Assembly: GCF_010915725.1 (NCBI RefSeq)
Contig: NZ_JAAIJR010000003.1
Location: 62,001 to 126,000 of the forward strand
Length of the DNA stretch: 64,000 nt
Origin: Thiorhodococcus mannitoliphagus
GTDB lineage: Bacteria > Pseudomonadota > Gammaproteobacteria > Chromatiales > Chromatiaceae
Reading direction: 5' to 3'
Shown here: piece by piece, positions 24,875-34,327 of the stretch
How the letters are laid out: each line of letters begins with the position of its first letter
Position numbering within the stretch: the first letter of the stretch is position 1
Made by a program: the position numbers and the translations under genes
The notes under the pieces: generated by a model
The model's database searches: none
Seen by the model: only the letters and a program-made list of their open reading frames with translations
What the model was told of the DNA's origin: nothing

Positions 24875-27328
24875 ATGGACGAGATCCTTCCAGAGAGCCC
24901 CTGCCCCATCCAGAGCTGGGTCAGCCAGGCGTCCGCCTGTGTCGCCCACTACGCCCAGGGCCTCCTGCGCATCGACGCCGTTGCACCCGATATCCTGAGG
25001 GTGCGCTTCGCACCATCCGGACGACTCGCCCCCCCTCGATCCTGGAGTCCGGTGCTCGACCTGCCGCCCGCCGGTCTCTCTGTCACCGAGGAGAATCTGG
25101 TCGTCAAGATGTCGACCGACAGCATCGGCGCCACCCTGGACCTGCAATGCGGCCTGCTGCAGTTTCTCACGCCCGACGGCGAAGGCTTCGCCGCGGATCT
25201 GAGCCCGCCCTCGTGGCGCGAGGTCGCCTTGGAAGAGACCGGCATGGAGCACATGCCCGAGCCCGAACTGCCGCAGGGTGATTCCCGCATTGGCGTCTTT
25301 CTTCAGAAGCGCATGACGCCTGATGAAGGCTACTTTGGCTTCGGTCAACGAACCGGGCAGTTGGATCGGCGCCGCCGGCGCTTGACGAACTGGACCATCG
25401 ACCGGTCGTCGCCTGGCCATAGTCGCGGCGACGACAATATGTATCAGACGCACCCGATGTTCATGGCGGCGCGGCCTGGCTTGGCCTGGGGGCTCTTCCT
25501 CAACTCCACCTGGTACAGCGCCTTCGACGTCGGGGCGCAGGATGAAGACATCCTCAGCATTGTCACGCTCGGCGGCGAGCTGGACTACTTCGTATTCGCC
25601 GGTCCCACGCCCGCCGCCGTGGTCGAGCAGCTCACACGCCTGACCGGACGACCCATGCTGCCGCCGCTCTGGGCCATGGGATACCACCAGTCACGCTGGA
25701 GCTATGGCACGGATGAGGATGTGCGCGGGATCGCCAGGAGCTTCCGCGACCACTGGATCCCGCTCGACGCCATCCATCTCGACATCGACTACATGGACGG
25801 TTACCGCGTCTTCACCTGGGACAAGGACCGTTTTCCGAAACCGAGCGAGACCATTGCGGCGCTCCACGAGGACCACGTCCGCGTCGTCACTATCGTCGAT
25901 CCTGGCGTCAAGAAGGATCCCGAGAGCGGCTATGCCACCTTCGAGTCAGGGCTTGCAGGTGGCCATTTCATTCAACACGCGGACGGTGAGCCCTTCAGCG
26001 GCTGGGTCTGGCCGGACGAATCCCTCTTTCCGGACTTCTGCCGCAGCGCGACGCGGCTCTGGTGGGGCGAGCAGCATGCGGATCTCGTCGAGCTCGGCAT
26101 TGACGGCATTTGGTGCGACATGAACGAGCCCGCCATCGTTGATCGCCCCTTCCGCGAGCTAGGGGTCTGCGAGCAGCCGATGCCGCTCTCCCTGACCCAG
26201 GGCGATGATGGCGAGGGCCTGCATGCCGAGACGCACAACCTCTACGGCCAGCTCATGGCCCAGGCGACCTGGGAAGCGCTCGAGCGACTGCGCCCCGAGC
26301 GCCGACCTTGGGTGCTGACCCGCTCCGGATTCGTCGGCGTACAGCGCTGGGCGGCGACCTGGATGGGTGACAATAACGCCTGGTGGGAGCATCTGGAGAT
26401 GAGCCTGCCCCAATTGGCGAGCATGGGGCTGTGCGGCTCGCCGCACGTCGGCGTCGACATCGGCGGCTTCTACCAGCACAGCCACGCCGAACTCTATGCG
26501 CGCTGGATCGAGCTGGGGACCTTCTACCCCTTCATGCGCAGCCACGCCCATTGTGACAGCCGCGCACAGGAGCCCTGGTCTTTCGGCCCGGAGATCGAGA
26601 CCATCGCGCGCTCCGCCATCGAGCTGCGCTACCGTCTCCTGCCCTATCTCTACACCCTGGCCCACCTGGCCCATCGTCACGGCGCGCCCTTGCTGCGTCC
26701 CCTGCTCTACGACTTCCCCGATGCGGCCCATCTGCACCAGATCCATGACCAGGTCATGGTTGGCCCTCAGCTCATGATTGCCGCCATCTTCCACCCTGGG
26801 GTCAGACGCCGCTTGGTCGAGCTGCCGCCCGGGCATACCTGGTACGACTTCCGGACCGGCGTGCCAATCGATTCCGATCACCTTGTCGCCGACGCGCCCC
26901 TCGGCGGTCTGCCAATCTTGGTGCGTGGCGGCTCCATCCTGACACTTGGCAACGTGCGTCCGTCCACCGCTGAGCCGCTCTCCGAGCTGACGCTCGACGT
27001 CTACCCGGACCATCACAACTCAGGCACTTGGACGCTGATCGAGGACGACGGCGAGAGCTTCGCCTACCAGGATGGCATGCTGTGCGAAACGCAGATGTGG
27101 ATCGCGCCGGGCTCGCAAGGCACCGAACTCAGCATCGCGGCCCGACAGGGCGACTTTGTTCCGCCGCAGCGGCGCATGACGATTCGGCTGCATCTCCCTC
27201 AGCCGCCCGCGTCCGTCCTCCTGGATGGCAGCGAGGCGACGGATTGGACTTGGGATGAGTCGCGCCATGCCCTGGTGCTCGGTCTGGACGACGATGGTCA
27301 AGAGCACCATATCGCGCCGAGGTTTTGA
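24875..27328 (+). CDS. Glycoside hydrolase family 31 alpha-glucosidase
   Basis: The 817-residue product has a GH31 layout: N-terminal beta-sandwich (to about 230), catalytic barrel (about 250-600), and distal beta domains. The nucleophile motif GIWCDMNEP gives Asp415, and WMGDNNAWWEH gives the likely acid/base Asp499. GYHQSRWSYGTDEDV and HLDIDYMDGYRVFTWD are further signatures. It should cleave alpha-linked glucosides from the non-reducing end, for instance glycogen-derived oligosaccharides. No signal peptide is seen, so it is probably cytoplasmic and tied to storage carbohydrate. It has a good AGGAG site and stands alone, divergent from the arsenosugar-type operon. Confidence 0.94.
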   Translation: MDEILPESPCPIQSWVSQASACVAHYAQGLLRIDAVAPDILRVRFAPSGRLAPPRSWSPVLDLPPAGLSVTEENLVVKMSTDSIGATLDLQCGLLQFLTPDGEGFAADLSPPSWREVALEETGMEHMPEPELPQGDSRIGVFLQKRMTPDEGYFGFGQRTGQLDRRRRRLTNWTIDRSSPGHSRGDDNMYQTHPMFMAARPGLAWGLFLNSTWYSAFDVGAQDEDILSIVTLGGELDYFVFAGPTPAAVVEQLTRLTGRPMLPPLWAMGYHQSRWSYGTDEDVRGIARSFRDHWIPLDAIHLDIDYMDGYRVFTWDKDRFPKPSETIAALHEDHVRVVTIVDPGVKKDPESGYATFESGLAGGHFIQHADGEPFSGWVWPDESLFPDFCRSATRLWWGEQHADLVELGIDGIWCDMNEPAIVDRPFRELGVCEQPMPLSLTQGDDGEGLHAETHNLYGQLMAQATWEALERLRPERRPWVLTRSGFVGVQRWAATWMGDNNAWWEHLEMSLPQLASMGLCGSPHVGVDIGGFYQHSHAELYARWIELGTFYPFMRSHAHCDSRAQEPWSFGPEIETIARSAIELRYRLLPYLYTLAHLAHRHGAPLLRPLLYDFPDAAHLHQIHDQVMVGPQLMIAAIFHPGVRRRLVELPPGHTWYDFRTGVPIDSDHLVADAPLGGLPILVRGGSILTLGNVRPSTAEPLSELTLDVYPDHHNSGTWTLIEDDGESFAYQDGMLCETQMWIAPGSQGTELSIAARQGDFVPPQRRMTIRLHLPQPPASVLLDGSEATDWTWDESRHALVLGLDDDGQEHHIAPRF

Positions 27329-27339
27329 GGCACCAGGGA

Positions 27340-27801
27340 TCAGCCCCGGGCCTCTCCCGGAGCACCAGGCCAAAGGCTGAGAAGCAGGATGACCGCGGCA
27401 GCTCCAAGCCCAACCGCATGGAGTCTGTCCCCGCCGATCAAGACGTAGACCAAGCCTAGGATTGCGGGCAGCTCGGCAATGGCCACCACGACCAGGTAAC
27501 GGCCGAGATCAGGCTGAGTCGCTTGGCTCGACCTGGTCAGGCTCGGCACGGCCTCGTGAACCTGGATGTCCGACCTTCTGCGGCGCACGTCCAAGACCCG
27601 GGCGAGGACGATGGCCAAGGGAACCGCACCAATGCCAACCCCCAGCACCGGCAAGGCCGCCGCAGGAATCGGCTGGATGGCAACCAGTTCGGGCAGCCAC
27701 CAGGCCAGCGCCGTTACCATGACCGCGGAGCTGAGCTGAGCGCCCCAGAGGACGCGCCGGTCTGGTATTTGTTTGGGTCTTCGGGTCGATGACATCGGCA
27801 T
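27340..27801 (-). CDS. Hypothetical membrane protein, four helices
   Basis: The 153-residue product has two hydrophobic helices (about 24-41 and 45-67), a basic loop (LDVRRRRSDIQVHE), and two more helices (about 98-120 and 125-145). The basic loop should lie in the cytoplasm. I do not recognise a family; the F-type ATPase-c-like name given to some similar proteins is not supported here. GAGG lies about five bases before ATG 27801. It converges with the GH31 gene, 11 bp apart. Confidence 0.65.
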   Translation of the reverse strand: MPMSSTRRPKQIPDRRVLWGAQLSSAVMVTALAWWLPELVAIQPIPAAALPVLGVGIGAVPLAIVLARVLDVRRRRSDIQVHEAVPSLTRSSQATQPDLGRYLVVVAIAELPAILGLVYVLIGGDRLHAVGLGAAAVILLLSLWPGAPGEARG

Positions 27802-27960
27802 GGGTCCTCAAAATCGCTGTGGATGGCCGGGATGGTAGGCCAACACTAACCGCAATCCGCGTACTTGAGCCGCCAAGTCGATCACGCCGTGACGAAGACG
27901 ACTTGAGCACAGTCACCGCAGCCCCATCGAGGGGGCACCGCGACATCAGGAGATCGCTCG

Positions 27961-28488
27961 ATGAATTCAGGCAACCCTTACCAGCCCCCGATATCCGACC
28001 TCAGGCAACCGTCGACCGGCAAGACGGATCAATCCAGCGTATTCTCACCAAGCGGGCGCTTCGCCCGACTGAGCTACATCGCCTGGGGCACCCTGCTCTA
28101 TATGGTGCTGATCTTGATCGTCGCCGCCCTTGCCGCCGCCGGTCTCGTCGACACGACAGCGACCGAGAGCCCCGTGCTGGAGATCGCGATCTCAATCCCC
28201 GCCGCCGTAGTCGGCATCCTCTTCGGCATTCGGCGCCTGCACGACATCAACGCGAGCGGCTGGTGGATGCTTGTCTCCCTGGTGCCCATCGTCAACCTCG
28301 GCCTCGCGCTCATGCTCTTTCTGAAGGCAGGCACGCCGGACGCCAATCGCTTTGCGGCCCCGCGCCCGGCACCCACCTGGGAACGGGTCGTGGGGATCAT
28401 CGGTGTGGTCTTGCTGGTGCTCTCGCTGGTCGGTATCGTCGCCGCGATTCTCATTCCGCTCGTCGTGGGCGTCCAAACCGGAGCCTGA
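27961..28488 (+). CDS. DUF805 family membrane protein
   Basis: The 175-residue product carries FSPSGRFARLSYIAWGTLLY, GIRRLHDINASGWWML and GLALMLFLKAGTPDANRFAAP, the three hallmarks of DUF805. It has three to four membrane helices. The function of DUF805 is unknown. AGGAG lies eight bases before ATG 27961. An extra C-terminal helix (about 145-168) follows the family core, giving it a longer tail than usual. Confidence 0.88.
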   Translation: MNSGNPYQPPISDLRQPSTGKTDQSSVFSPSGRFARLSYIAWGTLLYMVLILIVAALAAAGLVDTTATESPVLEIAISIPAAVVGILFGIRRLHDINASGWWMLVSLVPIVNLGLALMLFLKAGTPDANRFAAPRPAPTWERVVGIIGVVLLVLSLVGIVAAILIPLVVGVQTGA

Positions 28489-28558
28489 TCGACGCTGAAA
28501 TGCGTTGTCCCGAGCCGGTCGGCGAGCCCCGCCGGCCAGCTTCTCAATTGGTCGCAGT

Positions 28559-29776
28559 ATGCCAATCCGTCCGACACTCTTGATCGCCCTGGGCCTGCTC
28601 TCAGGCCTGACCCCTTTCGCGATCGACCTTTATCTGCCTAGTCTGCCGGCGATCGCGCGCGATCTTGGGTCCTCGATCGAGCTGGCCCAGCTCAGCGTCA
28701 CCGTCTATCTCGGCGTTTTCGCCCTCGCCCAGCTGTTTCTCGGCCCGCTCTCGGACGTGCTTGGCCGGCGCAAGACCATCGGTGGGGGGCTATTCCTCTT
28801 TCTCGTCGCCGGCCTGGCGTGCATGCTTGCACCGAGCATGGACGTCCTGCTCGCCGCCCGCGCCGTGCAAGCCCTCGGCGGGGCGGCAGTCGCGGTGACC
28901 GTGCCCGCGCTGGTCCGTGACCTCTACGAGAAGGACGACTATGCGCGAATCATGGGCTTGGTCATGCTCGTCATGGCCATGGCCCCACTGATCGCCCCGA
29001 CCCTCGGCTCGCTCATCATCGGCGTTGCCTCTTGGCGTGTCGTCTTCCTCTTCCTCTTCGCCATCGCGCTCACGACCACAGTGCTTTTCTTCCGCACGGT
29101 GGGCGAGACCCTGCATGCACGACATCGCCACAGTTTCGATCCGGGTCAAATCCTCAGGAACTACCGCCGCGTCATCAGGCACCCTCTGGCCATGGGCTAC
29201 TTGCTGACGGGCGCGGCCAGCTTCGCCGGAATGATGACCTTCATCGTCAGCTCACCCTATGTCTACATCGAACTCCATCATCTGCCCGCAACCTGGTTCG
29301 GCCTAGCCTTCGGTTCCAATGTCGCGCTGGGGATGCTCTTTTCCTCGTTGAACGCCCGCTACGTCAAGCGCCTGGGCGCCGATCGCCTCTTGCGTCTGGG
29401 GATACTCACTCAGGTCACGGCCGCGGTGATCGCCCTCTCGCTCGCCCTGCTGGGCGACACACCGCTGTGGGCCATCGCGGCTGTCGCCGCGCTCTACCTC
29501 AGCATGACGGGCCTGGTCATCGGCAATTCCATGGCCGGCTTCATGGCGTTCTTCCCGAAGATGGCAGGCACGGCCTCGGCCTTCGCGGGAGCCATCCGCT
29601 TCGGCTCCGGAGCAGCCATGGGGACCCTGGTGAGCCTGGTGCATGACGGCTCGGCGGCACCCTTGCTGATCGGGATGGGCGCATCCGGATTGCTCGCCTT
29701 CGCCGCCTTCGGCATCGCTTGCCGCGGATTTCGCACCAACCGGACGCCAACCAAGAACGGCAGGGTCGAGTCATGA
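28559..29776 (+). CDS. Bcr/CflA family MFS drug-resistance transporter
   Basis: The 405-residue product has twelve predicted helices. It starts with the Bcr/CflA signature LTPFAIDLYLPSLPAIARDL. The MFS loop LGPLSDVLGRRKTI and RDLYEKDDYARIMG follow. It exports small drugs or metabolites by proton antiport across the inner membrane. I chose ATG 28559; 18 further codons upstream look unrelated. The stop overlaps the start of the Crp/Fnr-like regulator (ATGA), so transporter and regulator are co-expressed, and the regulator may act on this operon. Confidence 0.92.
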   Translation: MPIRPTLLIALGLLSGLTPFAIDLYLPSLPAIARDLGSSIELAQLSVTVYLGVFALAQLFLGPLSDVLGRRKTIGGGLFLFLVAGLACMLAPSMDVLLAARAVQALGGAAVAVTVPALVRDLYEKDDYARIMGLVMLVMAMAPLIAPTLGSLIIGVASWRVVFLFLFAIALTTTVLFFRTVGETLHARHRHSFDPGQILRNYRRVIRHPLAMGYLLTGAASFAGMMTFIVSSPYVYIELHHLPATWFGLAFGSNVALGMLFSSLNARYVKRLGADRLLRLGILTQVTAAVIALSLALLGDTPLWAIAAVAALYLSMTGLVIGNSMAGFMAFFPKMAGTASAFAGAIRFGSGAAMGTLVSLVHDGSAAPLLIGMGASGLLAFAAFGIACRGFRTNRTPTKNGRVES

Positions 29777-30468
29777 TCAACACGCCCGATCAGCGCGAGC
29801 GCCTGCTCGCCGCTTTCCCTTTCCTGGCCGACAGCGACGCACGGCTGCGCGAGGCCTTCTTCCAGCGCGCCGTCATGGCGCGGCTGCCTGCCGGGCACAT
29901 CATTTGCCACGATGGCGGTGAGTGCTCTCAACTGGCGCTGGTCCTCGCCGGACGGGCCCGCATCTACAAACTGGGCGAGAACGGTCGCGAGGTAACGCTC
30001 TACCGCATCGAGCCGGGTGAGAGCTGCGTGGTCACGGCCTCCTGCATTCTCAGCAACCGCCCCTTTCCGGCCTTCGCGGTCTGTGAGACCGATGTCGAGG
30101 CCGCAGTCGTCGCCAAATCCGATGTGGAAACCTGGCTGACGGCGTCTCCGTCCTGGCGCGCCTTCGTCTTCGCGCTCGTGGCCGAGCGCATCGGCGAGGT
30201 CTTCTCGGTGCTCGATGCCGTGCTCTTCCAGCCACTGGACCAGCGGCTTGCCGCCTATCTGCTCGGCCGCTGCGAGCGCGCCTCCCCGCCCAGCCGGATC
30301 GTGCGGATCACCCACCAGGAGCTGGCGTCCGAACTTGGCTCGTCCCGTGAAGTCGTGACCCGCGCCCTGAGAGACTTCGAGCAGGCCGGCGCCTTGCTCA
30401 CCGGGCGCGGCCAGATCGATCTCGTGAATCCGGACGTGCTCAAGGCGCGCGTCAGGCGCCAATCCTGA
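29773..30468 (+). CDS. Crp/Fnr family transcription regulator
   Basis: The 231-residue product has an N-terminal cyclic-nucleotide-binding-type barrel (about 10-125) and a C-terminal winged helix with HQELASELGSSREVVTRALRDFEQAG as the recognition region. It lacks the N-terminal cysteine cluster of Fnr, although cysteines occur at ICHDGGEC and ESCVVTASC. The arginine-serine pair for cAMP is not clear. The ligand may therefore be haem, NO or a redox signal. The ATG overlaps the transporter stop. The small DUF2892 gene 255 bp downstream is a possible target. Confidence 0.9.
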   Translation: MINTPDQRERLLAAFPFLADSDARLREAFFQRAVMARLPAGHIICHDGGECSQLALVLAGRARIYKLGENGREVTLYRIEPGESCVVTASCILSNRPFPAFAVCETDVEAAVVAKSDVETWLTASPSWRAFVFALVAERIGEVFSVLDAVLFQPLDQRLAAYLLGRCERASPPSRIVRITHQELASELGSSREVVTRALRDFEQAGALLTGRGQIDLVNPDVLKARVRRQS

Positions 30469-30599
30469 CCCTGTATTCCGGCCGCCTCAGATCGCCGCGA
30501 CGGCGCGGGCAAACGCTCAAGTTCCGGTCGGTCACCACCGGGTCCGCAGCACAAGCACTCTGGGCGTACTGATCTGAGTGACTTCCCCCAATACCGCAT

Positions 30600-30613
30600 T
30601 TGATTTAAGGTAA
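30600..30613 (+). promoter_or_regulatory. Weak Fnr-box-like sequence
   Basis: TTGATTTAAGGTAA has a good left half-site (TTGAT) and a poor right half (expected ATCAA). It lies about 110 bp upstream of the DUF2892 gene and downstream of a Crp/Fnr-family regulator gene. The match is partial, so this is only a candidate. Confidence 0.25.
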
Positions 30614-30723
30614 TCGGGCTGTGATCCTGTCACAGCCAATAACTGCCAACTCGAGCCGCTCGCGACCCCGGGTCGCGTCACCGAGTTCGAGGTCAGAAAA
30701 CTTTGTCTTCTGGGAGCATCGAT

Positions 30724-30909
30724 ATGTTTAAGCAGAATGTCGGCGACAAAGATCGACTCGTCCGCGCCATCCTTGGCGTCGCTATCATCTTTTGGGGCAT
30801 CTCTAACCACAATGCCCTGGGTCTGATCGGCTTCGTCTTTCTGGCGACCGCCTACTTCCGGACCTGCCTGGCATACATCCCGATGGATGTGGACACGACG
30901 AAGTCCTAA
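30724..30909 (+). CDS. DUF2892 family small membrane protein (YgaP-like)
   Basis: The 61-residue product starts MFKQNVGDKDRLVRAILGVA, with the DUF2892 pattern of a short cytoplasmic helix, two hydrophobic helices (about 14-30 and 34-48) and a cysteine near the end (RTCLAYIPMDV). It resembles the membrane part of YgaP without the rhodanese domain. GGGAG lies seven bases before ATG 30724, deciding the start. Members are often near redox or sulfur genes; the function is unknown. Confidence 0.9.
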   Translation: MFKQNVGDKDRLVRAILGVAIIFWGISNHNALGLIGFVFLATAYFRTCLAYIPMDVDTTKS

Positions 30910-31077
30910 AAAGAGGCTAGCTCGCTAGCTTCATGTCGGACCCCTCGTTGGCACAGGGATGGTGCCGCCGCCGCGAAACCCTCGGTCAAAATCGCGAGCG
31001 CATTCACGCTTGGCGCACAGGCGACTCGCCACCGCTCAGCAGACCCGATATGCTCTGATGCCGACCACCTCATTGCT

Positions 31078-32238
31078 ATGTCGAGCCTTTCCATGGTGAA
31101 GTTCTGGAAGCGCCAATCCGGCACCGCGGGCCCCGAGCCTGAATCCACCGCCAGTCCCGCAAGCGCGGCCCAGCCGCCAGTCATGTCCGAGTTGGAGAAG
31201 ATCGCCTTGGATCAGCTCGCCTCGGTACTGCGCACCTGGGGCGAGTATGCCTTTGACATCGACGAGATCAAGGCATCGGCTCTCGCCAAGCAGTTGGAGA
31301 ACTGGAGCCGGCACGTTCTGAACGCGACACCCGTCAGTGATGGCGCGGCACCAAGCGCAAAGGGCGCGCCCCAGGGGAGACGTGACTGGGGTGGCTTGCG
31401 CGACTTCACGGGGCGTATTCGCCGCAGCGAGCAGGCCTATGTCAACCGTCAGGTCGTTGGAACGCGGCAGGTCATGGGCAATTTCGTCGAGACGCTCGGT
31501 CAGGTCCTTGCCGAGGATCAGGACGAGCAGGGCCGCGTCATGTCGGTGCTCAATCATCTGCGCAGAACCATCGAGCAGAACGCGCCGGTCGAGACCCTGA
31601 CGGCAGAGGCCACGCATGCGATCGACATGATCGCGCAGATCGCCCGGGAGCGCGCCGAGCGCAATAAGGGACTGCTCGCCGACCTCACCGAAAAGCTACA
31701 GTCGCTGCGCGGCGAGCTTGACGCCGCCCAGCACGAGATGGAGCTGGATCCGCTGACACGCCTGTTCAATCGCAAGGCCTTCGATATCCAGCTTGAGCGC
31801 GTCTTCGAACTCTGCAAGCTGTCTGGACAGCCGGCCTGCCTGTTGATGGTCGACGCGGATCACTTCAAGCAAGTCAACGACGTCCACGGACATCAAGTCG
31901 GCGATGTGGTGCTGCGACAACTCGCGGATTGCTGCGCCCAAGGGTTTCCACGCAAAACCGATTTCGTTGCCCGCTACGGCGGCGAGGAGTTCGCGATCGT
32001 CCTGCAGGACACACCGCTCGCGACCGCGCAGCAGTTGACCGAGCGTTTACTCGAATCGATCCGCTCCATGCGCATCCCTCACGCATCCGGCGAGCTGAGC
32101 ATCACGGCCTCCATCGGTGTCGCCGAACTCAAGCCGCATCCTGCCCAGGAGCAATGGCTGCACGCTGCGGACACCGCACTCTATCAAGCCAAGCGCAGCG
32201 GTCGCGATCGCGTCTCCGTCGCCGGTCTCGCCAAGTAA
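31078..32238 (+). CDS. GGDEF diguanylate cyclase
   Basis: The 386-residue protein makes cyclic di-GMP from two GTP. The C-terminal GGDEF domain (about 218-385) starts DPLTRLFNRKAF and has an intact active site GGEEF at about 301-305. It has an RxxD inhibitory site (RKTD, about 292-295), so product inhibition is likely. The N-terminal 215 residues are soluble and helical, with a coiled coil before the catalytic domain (about 175-215), and no known sensor domain was recognised. No membrane segment is seen. The start may be ATG 31078 or Met6. An R2 repeat begins three bases after the stop. Confidence 0.93.
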   Translation: MSSLSMVKFWKRQSGTAGPEPESTASPASAAQPPVMSELEKIALDQLASVLRTWGEYAFDIDEIKASALAKQLENWSRHVLNATPVSDGAAPSAKGAPQGRRDWGGLRDFTGRIRRSEQAYVNRQVVGTRQVMGNFVETLGQVLAEDQDEQGRVMSVLNHLRRTIEQNAPVETLTAEATHAIDMIAQIARERAERNKGLLADLTEKLQSLRGELDAAQHEMELDPLTRLFNRKAFDIQLERVFELCKLSGQPACLLMVDADHFKQVNDVHGHQVGDVVLRQLADCCAQGFPRKTDFVARYGGEEFAIVLQDTPLATAQQLTERLLESIRSMRIPHASGELSITASIGVAELKPHPAQEQWLHAADTALYQAKRSGRDRVSVAGLAK

Positions 32239-32240
32239 AC

Positions 32241-32416
32241 CTAACCAGGCTTCGCCTCAGACACACGAGTCATGCCATCGGGATCGCTATCGGAATCGGG
32301 ATCGCTATCGTCGGTTCGATCCCGATCCCGATCCCGATCCCGACGGCCTTGGATGGTCGGACGCTTCATCGAAATTCGACTCATCTGCAAGCATTTTGCG
32401 CCCTCAAGCATTCTAG
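32241..32416 (-). repeat. R2 element, copy 2, opposite orientation
   Basis: The reverse complement matches the element at 3372-3565 nearly throughout: CTAGAATGCTTGAGGGCGCA at one end, AAGCGTCCGACC in the middle, and GCGAAGCCTGGTTAG at the other. The hexamer array here is shorter and more regular (GGGATC four times). So array length varies between copies while the flanks are conserved. It begins right after the diguanylate cyclase stop. Confidence 0.88.
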
Positions 32417-32686
32417 GCCCAAGAGCCGGCCTGAATCCTGATTCGGACCAGGCTGGATTTCCTCAGGCGGCCTTGATCGACGCCGACTCGCTGCAACCCT
32501 ATCGCTATTCAAAGGGCTTTGATTGAGCTAGATCAGGATCAAGAGCCTCGGAGCTTGTGGATTGTCATGGTCCCGTAATCCTTCGACCTCCAGGATTGGG
32601 GGCCCAAAATAACGACCGTGCGACGCTGCATCAGCACGGCAGCTAGGACTGCGCAAAGCAGTCTGCCCATCCCAGGAGGCCGTTTC

Positions 32687-34327
32687 ATGCGACCCGTTTT
32701 GCGATTTTTCCTGGCATTGCTGCTCATTGCCGGCCTGGCTCCGCTCGAAACCATGGGCGAAGGTCAGTGGCCAACCCCGCCCGCGGAGGGCAAACCGCCA
32801 CCTCAAATCTCTGGCCCCCTATCCGGCGGGACTGGGGACCACACCAAGTATGAAGCGCTGAAACAGCCCTTCGCCACCGGACCGGACGTGACCAAGGCAT
32901 GCCTGAGCTGTCACACCGAGACCGGCAAACACTTCATGAAGAACATCCATTGGACCTGGGAGTATCGCAATCCCGATACCGGGCAATTACTCGGAAAAAA
33001 GCACCTCATCAACAACTTCTGCACCAATGCGCGCGGTAACGAGGGCATGTGCGCGCAATGCCACGCTGGCTACGGCTGGAAAGATGAGAGCTTCGATTTC
33101 AGCGATGAGACCAATATCGACTGTTTGGTCTGCCACGACACGACCGGAACCTATTACAAGACCCCCAACAGCAAGGGGAGCCCTGCCTGCTCAGTCATGT
33201 TCGAAGGCAAGCCACCCATGGATTTCACGCTGATCGCTCAGAGTGTCGGCCTACCAGAGCGCGCCAACTGCGGTGCCTGTCACTTCAATGGCGGAGGCGG
33301 GGACAACGTCAAGCATGGCGACCTCTCCTCGGCATTGAAGAATCCGCCGCGCGAACTCGACGTGCATATGGATGCCAAGGGTCTCAACTTCGCCTGTACC
33401 GCTTGCCATGTCACCAAGTCGCACGTCTGGGCAGGCAGCCGCTACCGCGTCGCAGCGACAGATGACAAAGGCACCGGCAAGCCAGGCCAGCGTCGCGATG
33501 TTGCGACCTGCGAATCCTGTCACGGGACAGCGCCTCACAAGGTCGACTCGCTGGCTTCATTCAAGCGCAACGACCACATTTCGAGTATCGCCTGCCAAAC
33601 CTGCCACATCCCCGAATTCGCGCGCGGCGGCGTCGCAACCATCACCAACTGGGACTGGAGAACCGCCGGCAAGACGCGCAATGGCGAGGGCTATCACGAG
33701 CACGGCTACACCCAGGGCAATGGCGAGCACCGCTATACCTACAAGTCGATCAAAGGGGACTTCACCTATGGTGAGAACCTGGTGCCGCTCTACCGCTGGT
33801 TCAACGGACAGATGCACTACACCACGATCGATACCAAGTTCGATATTACCAAGCCGGTCGCCATCAACGATTTCACCGGCTCGCGCGAGGATGGAGACTC
33901 ACGCATCTGGCCCTTCAAGAAGATGACGACCTGGATGCCTGCCGATCTGGGCAATGGCACCTTGGTCTACACGCATCTATGGGGCGAGGACAGTGATTCC
34001 TACTGGGGCAACTACGACATGGGCAAGGCCATCGCCCACGGGATGAAGGAGTTCGGCCTGCCTTACTCTGGCGAGCATGGATTCGTTGAGACCTTCTCGT
34101 ACTGGCCGATCACGCACATGGTCGCTCCCAAGGAAGACGCCTTGTCTTGCGAGGATTGTCATTCGAAGCAGGGGCGTCTCGATGGCGTGGCCGGGATCTA
34201 CATACCCGGCAGAGACAATAACCGCTGGCTCGATCTGATCGGAATCATCGCGGTCGTCGGAACGCTGGTCTTTATCTTGGGCCACGCCCTGATTCGTATC
34301 GTCGCGCCCAACAGAGGAAAGCATTGA
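32687..34327 (+). CDS. Octaheme c-type cytochrome, tetrathionate-reductase family (OTR)
   Basis: The 546-residue product has a signal peptide (MRPVLRFFLALLLIAGLAP) and eight CxxCH haem sites: CLSCH, CAQCH, CLVCH, CGACH, CTACH, CESCH, CQTCH and CEDCH. This number and spacing fit the octaheme tetrathionate reductase family, which reduces tetrathionate, nitrite or hydroxylamine in vitro. The protein is periplasmic. Unlike the soluble Shewanella form it ends in a membrane helix (about 515-537), so it is anchored. AGGAGG lies seven bases upstream of ATG 32687. The cytochrome b gene follows with a TGATG overlap, which suggests quinone-linked electron supply. Confidence 0.92.
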   Translation: MRPVLRFFLALLLIAGLAPLETMGEGQWPTPPAEGKPPPQISGPLSGGTGDHTKYEALKQPFATGPDVTKACLSCHTETGKHFMKNIHWTWEYRNPDTGQLLGKKHLINNFCTNARGNEGMCAQCHAGYGWKDESFDFSDETNIDCLVCHDTTGTYYKTPNSKGSPACSVMFEGKPPMDFTLIAQSVGLPERANCGACHFNGGGGDNVKHGDLSSALKNPPRELDVHMDAKGLNFACTACHVTKSHVWAGSRYRVAATDDKGTGKPGQRRDVATCESCHGTAPHKVDSLASFKRNDHISSIACQTCHIPEFARGGVATITNWDWRTAGKTRNGEGYHEHGYTQGNGEHRYTYKSIKGDFTYGENLVPLYRWFNGQMHYTTIDTKFDITKPVAINDFTGSREDGDSRIWPFKKMTTWMPADLGNGTLVYTHLWGEDSDSYWGNYDMGKAIAHGMKEFGLPYSGEHGFVETFSYWPITHMVAPKEDALSCEDCHSKQGRLDGVAGIYIPGRDNNRWLDLIGIIAVVGTLVFILGHALIRIVAPNRGKH

